The notes under the pieces were generated by a model. It searched no databases, had not been told where the DNA came from, and saw nothing but the letters and a program-made list of their open reading frames with translations. Source: a bacterium (lineage in GTDB: Bacteria > Bacillota > Clostridia > Christensenellales > Aristaeellaceae). Taken from it: a DNA stretch of 35,777 bases. The stretch lies in contig SFTH01000027.1 in NCBI GenBank assembly GCA_004563405.1, positions 1 through 35,777 on the forward strand. The letters are read 5' to 3'. Positions 17,240 to 26,122 of the stretch are shown piece by piece. A program made the position numbers and the translations under genes. How positions within the stretch are numbered: the first letter of the stretch is position 1; the number at the start of each line of letters is the position of its first letter.

Positions 17240-18156
17240 AGAGACGCCTTGCCGGGATCCTGATCCTTCTTTTGCTGCTGGTTGGCGCGTCCGCGGAGGA
17301 CTACCGGCGGCTGAGGCGCGATGGCGTGGAGTACGAGTACAATTCGCAGGTCACCGCCCTCCTGTATGCCGGAATTGATTCCCAGGGGCGCATGCAGACG
17401 ACGGACCGCTACACCATCGCGCCGCGCGCGGACGCAATCAACCTGATCGTGCTGGACGGTTATCGGGAGCGCATCCGCGTGCTGGCCATCAGCCGCGACA
17501 CCCTGGCGCGCATGACGCGCTACACGATGGACGGAACGTACCGGGACGAATATGTGTCGCAGCTGGGCTATGCGTACACCTACGGAGACGGCGGCCGGAT
17601 CAGCTGCGAGAACCTCTGCAATGCGGTTTCCACCCTGCTGGGCGGGGTTCCGGTGCACGAATATGTGGTTTCGAACATGGATGGCGTCGCGCGGGGCAAC
17701 GAGATGGCCGGCGGCGTTCAGGTCACGGTGCCCAACGACGACGTTGCGGAGCTTCACCCCGAGCTCACGGCGGGCGCGCAGGTCGTTCTTGACGCGGAAA
17801 ACGTCCTCGATTACGTCCGGTACCGCGATGTTTCGCTTCCCCACTCCAACGTCGGCCGCATGCAGCGGCAGGAGTCGTTCCTCATCCCGTTCCTCGCCCG
17901 GATCCAGCAGCGGCTGCGCGAGGATCCGGAGCAGATCTGGCGGGCGCTGGAGGACAGCGGCGACTACATCCAGACGAGCGTCACCCGCAGCGAGTATCTG
18001 TCCCTGGCGGACAGAATCGCAGGCGCGGCGTTTGACGCGGACGACTATTTCTATCTGAGCGGCGAAGACGCGACGGGAGCGCGCAGCGATGTGTTTGTGC
18101 CGGACGCGGCGGAGCTTCAGTCGCTCGTTCTGGAACTTTTCTATCTGGAGAGGTGA
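17236..18156 (+). CDS. LytR-CpsA-Psr (LCP) family glycopolymer ligase
   Basis: A 306-residue exported protein of the LCP family, which transfers lipid-linked glycopolymers to peptidoglycan or protein. Family features are PRADAINLIVLD (Arg64, Asp66), a basic run around RERIRVLAISRDT (residues 77-89), YVRYRD and NVGRMQRQESFL. The N-terminus is a hydrophobic stretch ending VGASAED that looks like a cleavable signal peptide rather than the usual anchor with a cytoplasmic segment, so the enzyme may be released or only briefly membrane-held. GAGAGGGA precedes the start. It is coupled to cpsD by an ATGA overlap, which supports a role in attaching the polymer controlled by the Cps module. Confidence 0.85.
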   Translation: MKRRLAGILILLLLLVGASAEDYRRLRRDGVEYEYNSQVTALLYAGIDSQGRMQTTDRYTIAPRADAINLIVLDGYRERIRVLAISRDTLARMTRYTMDGTYRDEYVSQLGYAYTYGDGGRISCENLCNAVSTLLGGVPVHEYVVSNMDGVARGNEMAGGVQVTVPNDDVAELHPELTAGAQVVLDAENVLDYVRYRDVSLPHSNVGRMQRQESFLIPFLARIQQRLREDPEQIWRALEDSGDYIQTSVTRSEYLSLADRIAGAAFDADDYFYLSGEDATGARSDVFVPDAAELQSLVLELFYLER

Positions 18157-18161
18157 AGGCC

Positions 18162-18800
18162 ATGATCAAGCGCGCATTTCTCTGCGCCGCGCTCTGTCTG
18201 CTGTTGCCGGCGGCCGGCGCCGCGCCCAGCATATCCACCCTGGAGACCGTGCAGAAGATCGAAATTGTCGCGGGCGAAGGCGCAGCCGCGCTGTGCGGGG
18301 CGGTCGGAGAGGACGGCGTCTGCACCAGCCGCGCCCTGCCCGAGCAGTACGAGCAGTACGACGACGCGCAGGCGCAGTATTCCGCGACCGTTCTGGAGGC
18401 CATCCGTGCGGCGGAGGCGACCTTTGCGGAGACAGGAACCAACGGCCATACGATCGTTGAATCCATCCCTTCGCTGGAAGAGATCTTTTCCGGCGCGACG
18501 CTGAAGGCGGACGCGGAGTTCGCGTCACTCAAGCAGCTGACCTACATGCAGGACTTCAAGCGCGCCTCCACGGGGTACAGAATCGCGGCGGACGGGGCGG
18601 ACGGCGATGGAATTGAGATCAAAGTGGAGGGGAGCGAACTGTTGCGCAGCGCCGCGCGGGAGGACTTTGTCATCCTTCAGATGGATCCGCGCAGCGGCGA
18701 GGCGTATGCGCTGCCCATGAAGAGCTATGCCCCGGAGACAGGCGCCTTTTCGGCGGTCTTTCCCTGCCTGGGGCCCTACATCATTGCATTGAGAACCTGA
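18162..18800 (+). CDS. Exported protein of unknown function
   Basis: A 212-residue protein with a clear signal peptide (LCAALCLLLPAAGAAP) and no further membrane segment. The mature part is mixed: an acidic helical centre (YEQYDDAQAQYSATVLEAIRA region), then a beta-rich C-terminus ending YALPMKSYAPETGAFSAVFPCLGPYIIA. I do not recognise the family. The ATG at 18162 is chosen because GGAGAGG lies 8-9 bases upstream; a GTG at 18153 sits inside that site. It starts five bases after the LCP stop and so belongs to the same transcript. A role at the cell surface with the LCP protein or with the binding protein downstream is only inferred from position. Confidence 0.8.
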   Translation: MIKRAFLCAALCLLLPAAGAAPSISTLETVQKIEIVAGEGAAALCGAVGEDGVCTSRALPEQYEQYDDAQAQYSATVLEAIRAAEATFAETGTNGHTIVESIPSLEEIFSGATLKADAEFASLKQLTYMQDFKRASTGYRIAADGADGDGIEIKVEGSELLRSAAREDFVILQMDPRSGEAYALPMKSYAPETGAFSAVFPCLGPYIIALRT

Positions 18801-18801
18801 A

Positions 18802-18826
18802 GCGGAACGCCTGCGGGCGGTTCCGC
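18802..18826 (+). other. Intercistronic stem-loop before the binding-protein gene
   Basis: GCGGAACGCC (18802-18811) pairs with GGCGGTTCCGC (18816-18826) around a TGCG loop, ten pairs with one bulged G. There is no T-run and the ribosome site AGAGGAGG follows directly, so it may stabilise or process the message to raise binding-protein expression. Confidence 0.45.
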
Positions 18827-18845
18827 CGGAAGAGGAGGCAGAGAG

Positions 18846-20489
18846 ATGAAGAAGAGGCGCCTGACCATGCTGGTGGCGCTGGCGGTGCTCGGCGCGTCGC
18901 TGTGCGGTTGCCAGTCCATACCGGAAGAGAAGGTGGAGATGGAGGTTTTCCGGGTCGAGGACGTGAACCGGAGTCTGATCGCCGCGGCGAAGCAGCTGCC
19001 GAAGAGCGGGACGCTCTACTTCGAGGACGGCCTGGAGATCACCGGTCTGGGCGTGACCTATGACAACCGCCCCACGGCGTTCGAAGGCTGCTACTATTTT
19101 CCGGCCATCGAGGCCCTGACTGGCGCGCATGTGGCCATTGACTGGCAGGAGAGCGAGGGCTACAACTCCACCGTGGCGGCGACGCTGCTGGGCAGCCGGT
19201 CGGAGCTTCCGGACATCCTCAATCCGACGGACTTCGGCGTGATGGAGCTGGCCGACGACGGGATGATCGTGGCACTGGACGCCTATCTGGATCTGATGCC
19301 GGACATCATCGCGGCCGTGGGCGAGGAGCACATGGAAGCCTGGCGCGCCTCCGACGGACACATCTACACCATCCCCTCCGTGTCCACGGTGCAGGGATCG
19401 TTCTCCATGCTGGTGCGCAGGGACTGGCTTGCGGCGCTGAAGATGGACGCGCCGGAGAGCTGGGAGGACTGGCTGGCCTACTGGCGCGGCGTGCGGGACA
19501 ACGACCTGAACGGGAACGGGGATCGCGGAGATGAGATTCCCCTCGCGCTGGCGGCGAGCGCCGACGGCGAGCGCTGCCTCACGCAGCTGATGAACGCCTT
19601 CGGCATCGCGGCTTCCAACGACACACAGTTCTGCGTGCTGGACGACGGAAGCTACACGATGGTATATGAGCACCCCCGCTACGCGGAGTTCCTGGAGGCG
19701 ATGGCGGGCCTCTACGCCGAGGGCATACTGGTGGAGGGCTACGAGGGCTTCACCTACAATTCGATTGATCAGGCCATGGGAGACAACACGCTGGGCAGCG
19801 CCATGACCTTCGCGGCCTCCTGCGGCCAGACGGAAGCGCTGCGCGCGGGCGGCGCGGCGGATGGCTTCTGGATCAGCGTCGCGCCGGTGGCGGGCCCCCA
19901 CGGCGACCGCATGATTCAGGAGCGGGAGCTGATTTCGCCCATGTGGTGCGTCACGGCCGGGGCGCTGGAGCGGGGCAAGGTCGAGGACATTGTGCGCTTC
20001 TTCAACTGGTGCTACACAGCCGAGGGCGCGAACCTCTACAATTATGGCATCGAGGGCGTCAGCTACCGAATGGAGGACGGCAATCCCGTGCTGGACAAGG
20101 AGCTGGTGGCCAACGGCTTTGGCGATTACCGGGCGGTGGGCATCAACTATGAGCCCTTCGGGGGCTACTGGCTCAAGGATGCCTACATGCAGTGCCTGTT
20201 CGGGGGCAAGAGCCAGGAGAATCTGACGGACATTCAGACGGAGACCTACAAGGCGCTGTTTGAACTGAACGACGATTACTTCTATGTGCAGCCGCTCACG
20301 GTGGAGACCGCGAGCTACGTCCGGTATCGCACCACGCTGATCACCGAGGGCGTGTGCAAGCTGCGGGATCGCGCCATTCGCGGAGAGATCAGTCAGGCGG
20401 AATTCTGGACGGAATATGCCCGGCTCCGGGAGGCGGGCCTGGATTCGGTCATCGCCGACGCGGAAGCGTACTTCGCGGAGCGGATGTGA
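18846..20489 (+). CDS. Solute-binding lipoprotein, ABC family 1 type, without permease
   Basis: A 547-residue lipoprotein. The signal peptide ends in a lipobox with Cys22 (SLCGCQS). The body has the pattern of family 1 extracellular solute-binding proteins of the large LipO-like group: YYFPAIEALTGAHVAIDWQ, LPDILNPTDFG, SFSMLVRRDWLAALKMDAPESWEDW, and the acidic loop NDLNGNGDRGDEIPLA, a common calcium-like loop in this group. The C-terminal third contains WCVTAGALERGKVEDIVRFFNW. The substrate, perhaps an oligosaccharide, cannot be told from sequence. AGAGGAGG precedes the ATG. No permease or ATPase gene follows; six bases later begins a Cache-domain hybrid kinase, as with the pair at 1-3031, so a sensory co-receptor role is inferred. 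Confidence 0.88.
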   Translation: MKKRRLTMLVALAVLGASLCGCQSIPEEKVEMEVFRVEDVNRSLIAAAKQLPKSGTLYFEDGLEITGLGVTYDNRPTAFEGCYYFPAIEALTGAHVAIDWQESEGYNSTVAATLLGSRSELPDILNPTDFGVMELADDGMIVALDAYLDLMPDIIAAVGEEHMEAWRASDGHIYTIPSVSTVQGSFSMLVRRDWLAALKMDAPESWEDWLAYWRGVRDNDLNGNGDRGDEIPLALAASADGERCLTQLMNAFGIAASNDTQFCVLDDGSYTMVYEHPRYAEFLEAMAGLYAEGILVEGYEGFTYNSIDQAMGDNTLGSAMTFAASCGQTEALRAGGAADGFWISVAPVAGPHGDRMIQERELISPMWCVTAGALERGKVEDIVRFFNWCYTAEGANLYNYGIEGVSYRMEDGNPVLDKELVANGFGDYRAVGINYEPFGGYWLKDAYMQCLFGGKSQENLTDIQTETYKALFELNDDYFYVQPLTVETASYVRYRTTLITEGVCKLRDRAIRGEISQAEFWTEYARLREAGLDSVIADAEAYFAERM

Positions 20490-20495
20490 GAGGAA

Positions 20496-23486
20496 ATGAA
20501 GATGAAGCGCGCAGGAACTGACGGTCCGAAAAATGGAATCAGGCGCTGGTCGCCGCTCTACGTCGCCCTCCTTCTGGCGGCGGGCGCGCTGCTGCTTGCA
20601 ACGGCCTTGTGGCTTTCGACCACGAACCGCGCGCAGGAGAGCACGATCAACGATCTGGGTGAATTCTACCTGGAGGAGATCACGGAGCGCAACACCGGCA
20701 GCATCTCGTCGGAGTTGAACAAAAAGGCCGGTCAGATGCAGCGGGCGCTGACGCTGCTGGAGCAGGACTATCTGAGCAGCGAGAGCGCAATCCGGCGCTT
20801 CATCTACATGGTGCAGAAGATCAACGGGCTGGACATCTTTGCGCTGGTGGACGCGGACGGCATGGTCTACACCGCGGACAACACCTTCTCCGGGATTTCC
20901 CGGTTCGGCTTTTTATCTGACGAGATCACGGAGCCCGGCATGCACATGGTCAAGAGCTACGGCACGCGTACGATGATCATCATCTCCACGCCGGTGCGCT
21001 TCCAGGGAAGCGCCGGGATCGAGGTGGTCTGCAGTCTGACCGGACTGAACATCGAGAGCCTGATTTCCACCAACCAGCTTCAGAGCGAGAGCAACAAGAC
21101 CTACTGCCGGATCTTCACCCGGGAGGGTGAAAACCTGATTCGCATACAGGGCGAGTATCCCGACGGCGTGAACCTGTTCGACCGCTGGGCGGAGATGGCG
21201 GAGTTTGCGCCGGGCTACAGCATGGAGAAGGTGCGCGACGACTGGGCAAACGGCCGGGAGGGCTACACGGTCTACCGCACCCAGAGCGGCGAGAGCACCT
21301 ATGTGTACTATAAAAACGTTCCGGGAACCGATATCATGCTCACGACGCTGATGCGCGAGAGCAACATCAACGCCGTGGTGGGCCGGGGCGTGCGCAGCCT
21401 GCTGCATTCCAGCGTGCTGTATCTGGTCTTCGTCGTGATCGTGCTGCTGTCGATGTGCGCGATCATCGTCGTGATGGCGCGCAGGGCGCGCCTGAGCCAA
21501 CAGGAGAACGAGCAGTTCAAGGTCGTGGGCGCGCTGAGCAACGATTACTCGGACATCTACCTGATGGAGCCCGGGCGCGATCAATCGACGGCGATCAAGC
21601 GCGACGGGCACCTTCTGGGCTATGACCGGCGGGTGGCGCGCTCCTACCGGGAGACCTGGGCGCGATATGTGGAGCGATGCGTTCTGGAGGAGGACGCGAA
21701 GGGCGTGCTGGAGGCCGTTGCGCCGAAGACCATGGCGGCGAACTTCAAGGGCGCGGAGGAGTATACCCTGGACTTCAGAACGCGACAGGAGGGCGCGCTG
21801 CACTACTGCCAGGTCAAGTTTGTCCCGCTCGCGGGCGACGACGGCCAGTACATCGTGGGCTTCAAGAACAGCGACGCGCAGGTGCGTGCGGAGCAGGAGC
21901 GCCAGAAGGTGCTCCAGGATGCGCTGGCGGCGGCCCAGCATGCCAGCCGTGCAAAGACCACCTTCCTGAACAATGTGAGCCACGACATCCGCACGCCGAT
22001 GAACGCGATCATCGGCTATACCACGCTGGCGGCCTCCCATGTGGACCGCCCGGAACAGGTTCAGGACTATCTGGGCAAGATTCAGACGGCCAGCAATCAC
22101 CTGATGAGCCTGATCAACGACGTGTTGGACATGAGCCGGATCGAATCCGGCAAGGTGAAGATCGAGGAGCAGGAGGTGCATCTGCCTGATCTGATTCACA
22201 GCCTGCGCACGATCGTTCAGGCGGACATCAACGCCAAGCAGCTGGAGTTCTTCATCGACACCGTGGACGTGATCAACGAGGATGTGATCTGCGACCGGCT
22301 GCGCCTGAATCAGATCCTTCTGAACCTGCTGAGCAACGCCATGAAGTTCACGCAGCCTGGCGGCATGGTGAGCCTGCGCATACTGCAAAGGGCGGGCGCG
22401 CCCGCAGGCTGCGCGGATTATGAGTTCCGGGTCAAGGACAACGGCATTGGCATGAGTCCGGAATTTCAGGAGCACATCTTTGAGGCGTTTACCCGGGAGC
22501 GCTCCTCTACCGTCAGCGGAATTCAGGGGACGGGCCTGGGCATGGCCATCACCAAGAGCATACTGGACATCATGGGCGGAACGATTCGCGTTTCGAGCGC
22601 GCTTGGGAAGGGCACGGAGTTTACAGTGAACCTGCGGCTGCGGGTGTGCGGAAGGCCCGTGCAGACCGGCGTGATTCCAGAGGTTCAGGGGCTCCGGGCG
22701 CTGGTCGCGGACGACGATGCGAACACCTGCATGAGCGTCGCGAGCATGCTCGGCGCGATCGGCATGCGGACGGAGTGGACGACGACCGGAAAGGAGGCCG
22801 TGCTGCGCACGCAGTTTGCCATTCAGCAGAGCGACGAATTCCACGCCTACATCATCGACTGGCTGATGCCGGACATGAACGGCATCGAGGTGGTGCGCCG
22901 GATTCGCAGAATCATTGGAGAGGGCGACCCCATCATCATCCTGACGGCCTACGACTGGTCCGAAATCGAGGACGAGGCCCGGGAGGCGGGCGTGACGGCG
23001 TTCTGCTCCAAGCCGCTGTTCATGTCCGAGCTGCGGGAGATCTTCACAAAGCCCTGCGTAACGAAGGGCCCGGCGCAGGATGCGGAGAGTCTGGAGAACA
23101 GATTTGCGGGCAAGCGGCTGCTGCTGGTGGAGGACAACGCGCTGAACCGGGAGATCGCCCAGGAGATCCTCGAGAACATGGGCTTTGAAATCGACGTCGC
23201 CGTCGACGGCGAGGAAGCCGTGGAGCGCATGGCGAAGGTCCGGCCGGGGCAGTACGACCTGATTCTGATGGACATTCAGATGCCGCACATGGACGGCTAT
23301 GAGGCGACGCGGCGCATACGGGCGATGGAAGACGCCGCGCTGGCCAACATTCCCATCATCGCCATGACGGCGAATGCCTTCGAGGAGGACCGGAAGGATG
23401 CGATTTCAGCGGGAATGGACGGACACGTCGCCAAGCCGATCGAGATTCCACGGCTGGTTGAGGCGCTGAAGGAATTCATTGATTAG
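20496..23486 (+). CDS. Membrane hybrid histidine kinase with Cache sensor and two receivers
   Basis: A 996-residue membrane hybrid kinase. Membrane segments are near 20-41 and 305-328. The extracytoplasmic region between them, about 260 residues, looks like a double Cache domain (IFALVDADGMVYTADNTFSG; VPGTDIMLTTLMRESNI). A divergent PAS domain follows (about 345-455), then HisKA with His496 (NNVSHDIRTPMNAI), HATPase with KDNGIGMS and GTGLGMAITKS, and two receivers with Asp788 (IIDWLMPDMNG) and Asp926 (LILMDIQMPHMDG). The kinase and receivers closely resemble those of the protein at 6325, suggesting duplication. The gene starts six bases after the binding-protein stop, so ligand-loaded lipoprotein may be what it senses. 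Either the ATG at 20496 or the one at 20502 is possible. Confidence 0.92.
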   Translation: MKMKRAGTDGPKNGIRRWSPLYVALLLAAGALLLATALWLSTTNRAQESTINDLGEFYLEEITERNTGSISSELNKKAGQMQRALTLLEQDYLSSESAIRRFIYMVQKINGLDIFALVDADGMVYTADNTFSGISRFGFLSDEITEPGMHMVKSYGTRTMIIISTPVRFQGSAGIEVVCSLTGLNIESLISTNQLQSESNKTYCRIFTREGENLIRIQGEYPDGVNLFDRWAEMAEFAPGYSMEKVRDDWANGREGYTVYRTQSGESTYVYYKNVPGTDIMLTTLMRESNINAVVGRGVRSLLHSSVLYLVFVVIVLLSMCAIIVVMARRARLSQQENEQFKVVGALSNDYSDIYLMEPGRDQSTAIKRDGHLLGYDRRVARSYRETWARYVERCVLEEDAKGVLEAVAPKTMAANFKGAEEYTLDFRTRQEGALHYCQVKFVPLAGDDGQYIVGFKNSDAQVRAEQERQKVLQDALAAAQHASRAKTTFLNNVSHDIRTPMNAIIGYTTLAASHVDRPEQVQDYLGKIQTASNHLMSLINDVLDMSRIESGKVKIEEQEVHLPDLIHSLRTIVQADINAKQLEFFIDTVDVINEDVICDRLRLNQILLNLLSNAMKFTQPGGMVSLRILQRAGAPAGCADYEFRVKDNGIGMSPEFQEHIFEAFTRERSSTVSGIQGTGLGMAITKSILDIMGGTIRVSSALGKGTEFTVNLRLRVCGRPVQTGVIPEVQGLRALVADDDANTCMSVASMLGAIGMRTEWTTTGKEAVLRTQFAIQQSDEFHAYIIDWLMPDMNGIEVVRRIRRIIGEGDPIIILTAYDWSEIEDEAREAGVTAFCSKPLFMSELREIFTKPCVTKGPAQDAESLENRFAGKRLLLVEDNALNREIAQEILENMGFEIDVAVDGEEAVERMAKVRPGQYDLILMDIQMPHMDGYEATRRIRAMEDAALANIPIIAMTANAFEEDRKDAISAGMDGHVAKPIEIPRLVEALKEFID

Positions 23487-23593
23487 CGCTTCGACGGATG
23501 AAGGGCGGCGGAGACAGGAGAACGACAATCGGGAACGCGCCGCGCCTGCGCACGCAGGTGGGCATCTGCTGCCCGGCAACGGGAGGATGGGCG

Positions 23594-26122
23594 ATGGAGG
23601 AAAACCGCAGAGCGGATGCAGAGGCGAATGAAGCGCTGAGCCTGAAGGAATTCTGCGACATGGATCAGCTCTACAAGCTGATTGACAACTGGTCGAGGGG
23701 CAGCGGCATGTCCGCGGTCATCGTGGACACGCAGGGCAGGCGCATGTCGGAGTCCTTCGGCATGACGGAATTCTGCGCGATGGTCTCCGGCTGCGCGGCA
23801 GGCGCGGCGTGCTGTGCGCAGATCTGGCGCGAGGAGCGGGAGGGCGTCTACGTCTGTCCGCTGGGCTTCTGTGACTTTTCCGTTCCCATTGCGCTGCCGG
23901 ACGGACGGGTGCTGGGCAGTGTGCTGGCCGGACAGGCGCTTCTGGAGAGCCAGGACGTTGATGCGGTCGCAGAGAAGGCTGTCGAACTGGGGCTGGACGG
24001 GGCGCAGGTGCGCGAGGTGCTCACCCGCACGCCCCGGAAGAAGGAAGGCGAAATGCAGGGAGCCTACGCGCTGCTGCGGGAGATGCTGAACTTCTTCGTC
24101 GAAAAGAACTATTCCATCTGGAAGACCAACGACGAGCTGCGGCGCGCGCCCGCCCGCAAGGACCGGGTGCTCTCGCAGATCACCCGCCTGATGTACAGCT
24201 ACAACCTGACGGTGGATCTGGAGTCGCAGACGTATACGCTGATCACCGGCACGGGCATGGAGCGCACGGTGGAGGAATACAAGCGCCACAGCCGGCAGAG
24301 CGAGCTGAACGAATTCCAGATGCGCATCATCCATCCCGCCTACGCCAGCCGCTTCAGCGCGCTGCTGGATTTTGATTCTGCGCGCAGGGATCCCTCCGAA
24401 AGCGGCTTTCGGGGCACGCTGGAGTATCCGGTGCTGTATCCCGGCGACGAGGAGTATGAGTGGCACGAGATCAACGTGTTCATCGACACGCAGGAGGATG
24501 GACGGCGCATCGCCAACATCCTGGGCCGCGACATCACCGAGGCGCACAACGCCCAGGAGAAGAGCGAAAAGGAGCTGCGCGCCGCCGCCGCGAAGAACGG
24601 CATACTCTCCGAGCTGACGAAGATGCTCTACAGCTACAATCTGACGCTCAACCTGCGCACCGGCAAGTACTCCATGATCATCGGCACGGGCATGACGCAG
24701 TTCATGGAGATCTTCAAATCCACGGACGACTACGAGACGGCCTACAACATGAAGATCCGCTATCTGGATCCGGACAATGTGGCGCAGTTTGCGGCGCTGG
24801 CGAGCCTGGAATCGCTCCGGGCGCGGGCCAACGCGAACGGCTTCATCGGAAACCTGGAGTACGGCGCGATCACGGATTACGGCGAGGAGTGGCACGAGAT
24901 CAACGTGTTCATCAGCACGGACGGGCGGGGAGATCCCGTCGCCAACATCCTGGGCCGGGACATCACCGAGGCGCACAGGCGGCAGGAGCAGCGCGAAATC
25001 CAGCAGCGCGCCACCATGGCACGCGACCAGCTGCTCTCCGGCGTCACGAAGATGCTCTACAGCTACAACCTGACGGTGAACCTGGAGAACTGGAAGTATT
25101 CGTTGATCACCGGCACCGGCATGAGCGAGGTGCTCAGCGTGATGCAGCAGAGCGACGACTACATCCTCCTGCATGCAAAGCTGATCAAAACCATTGCCCC
25201 TGAGGATGTGGAGCGGCTCAACGCCCTGATCGGAATTCAGGCGCTGCGCGAGCGGACGAACGCGACGGGCTATGTGGGAACGCTGTCCTGCCGGGTTCTC
25301 ACGGATCATGGCGACGAGTGGCACGAGATCAACCTGTTCATGAGCGCCAACGAGGACGGCGTGGCCGTGGCGAACATCCTGGGGCGCGACATCACCCAGG
25401 TGCACGAGCAGCAGGAGGCGAAGGAGCGCGAGCTGAGGGCCTCCGCCGCAAAGGATCAGATTCTCTCCGACATCACCAAGACGCTGTACAGCTACAACGC
25501 CACCGTGAATCTGAATACGGGAAAGTACAGCCTGATCGTCGGCACGGGCATGGAGGAAATCATCCAGAGCTTTTCGAGGACGGACGACTACGAGGAGGCG
25601 TGCGGCTATCTGCTGGAGATGGCGCTTCCCGAGTATACCGGGGAGATGAGCCGCCGCTTTTCGCTGGGGGCGCTGCGGGCGCAAAAGAACCTGCGCGGCC
25701 ACATCGGCCAGATTGAATACGCCGCCAGAACCGAAAAGGGAATCGGCTGGTATGAGGTGAACGCGTTCATGGGCGTGGACGAGGAGGGCGTTCCCATGGC
25801 CAACATCTTCGGCCGCGACGTCACCGGAATTCGCGAGGCGCAGGAGCGCAGGGAGAACGAGCTCAAGGCGGTGGCTGCGAAGGATCAGATTCTGTCGAAC
25901 ATCACGAAGACCCTGTACAGCTACAACATCACCCTCAACCTGCACACCGGCAAGTACAGTCTGATCGTGGGCACCGGCATGCGGGATTTTGTGAAAATCT
26001 TCGAATCCACGGATGACTACGAGACGGCCTACCGGCAGAAGATCCGCTATGTGACGCCGGAGTATGTCGAGGCCTTCGACCAGTTCAGCAGCCTTTCCGC
26101 GCTGCGCGGGCTCGAGGGCTAG
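23594..26122 (+). CDS. Sensor half: PocR domain plus four and a half PAS repeats, ends at the TAG
   Basis: An 842-residue product if the TAG is obeyed. Residues about 16-175 form a PocR-type ligand-binding domain (LKEFCDMDQLYKLIDNWS, SAVIVDTQGRRMSESFG, then the Cys-rich FCAMVSGCAAGAACCAQIW and YVCPLGFCDFSVPI, closing with LGSVLAGQ). Related PocR domains sense small molecules such as propanediol or hydrocarbon derivatives; the ligand here is unknown. From residue 188 come PAS repeats of about 143 residues, each with LYSYN near its start, TGTGM, WHEIN and ANILGRDIT. The fifth repeat is cut at its middle. The ATG at 23594 has GGGAGG seven bases upstream. On its own the product would have no output domain. 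It follows the Cache hybrid kinase by 107 bases that hold nothing else. Confidence 0.8.
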   Translation: MEENRRADAEANEALSLKEFCDMDQLYKLIDNWSRGSGMSAVIVDTQGRRMSESFGMTEFCAMVSGCAAGAACCAQIWREEREGVYVCPLGFCDFSVPIALPDGRVLGSVLAGQALLESQDVDAVAEKAVELGLDGAQVREVLTRTPRKKEGEMQGAYALLREMLNFFVEKNYSIWKTNDELRRAPARKDRVLSQITRLMYSYNLTVDLESQTYTLITGTGMERTVEEYKRHSRQSELNEFQMRIIHPAYASRFSALLDFDSARRDPSESGFRGTLEYPVLYPGDEEYEWHEINVFIDTQEDGRRIANILGRDITEAHNAQEKSEKELRAAAAKNGILSELTKMLYSYNLTLNLRTGKYSMIIGTGMTQFMEIFKSTDDYETAYNMKIRYLDPDNVAQFAALASLESLRARANANGFIGNLEYGAITDYGEEWHEINVFISTDGRGDPVANILGRDITEAHRRQEQREIQQRATMARDQLLSGVTKMLYSYNLTVNLENWKYSLITGTGMSEVLSVMQQSDDYILLHAKLIKTIAPEDVERLNALIGIQALRERTNATGYVGTLSCRVLTDHGDEWHEINLFMSANEDGVAVANILGRDITQVHEQQEAKERELRASAAKDQILSDITKTLYSYNATVNLNTGKYSLIVGTGMEEIIQSFSRTDDYEEACGYLLEMALPEYTGEMSRRFSLGALRAQKNLRGHIGQIEYAARTEKGIGWYEVNAFMGVDEEGVPMANIFGRDVTGIREAQERRENELKAVAAKDQILSNITKTLYSYNITLNLHTGKYSLIVGTGMRDFVKIFESTDDYETAYRQKIRYVTPEYVEAFDQFSSLSALRGLEG

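Noticed and set aside
26120..26122. Reassignment of TAG to an amino acid
   Set aside because: TAG ends the DUF606, HPt, CpsC, Cache kinase and small basic protein genes at their natural lengths, so TAG is a normal stop in this genome.
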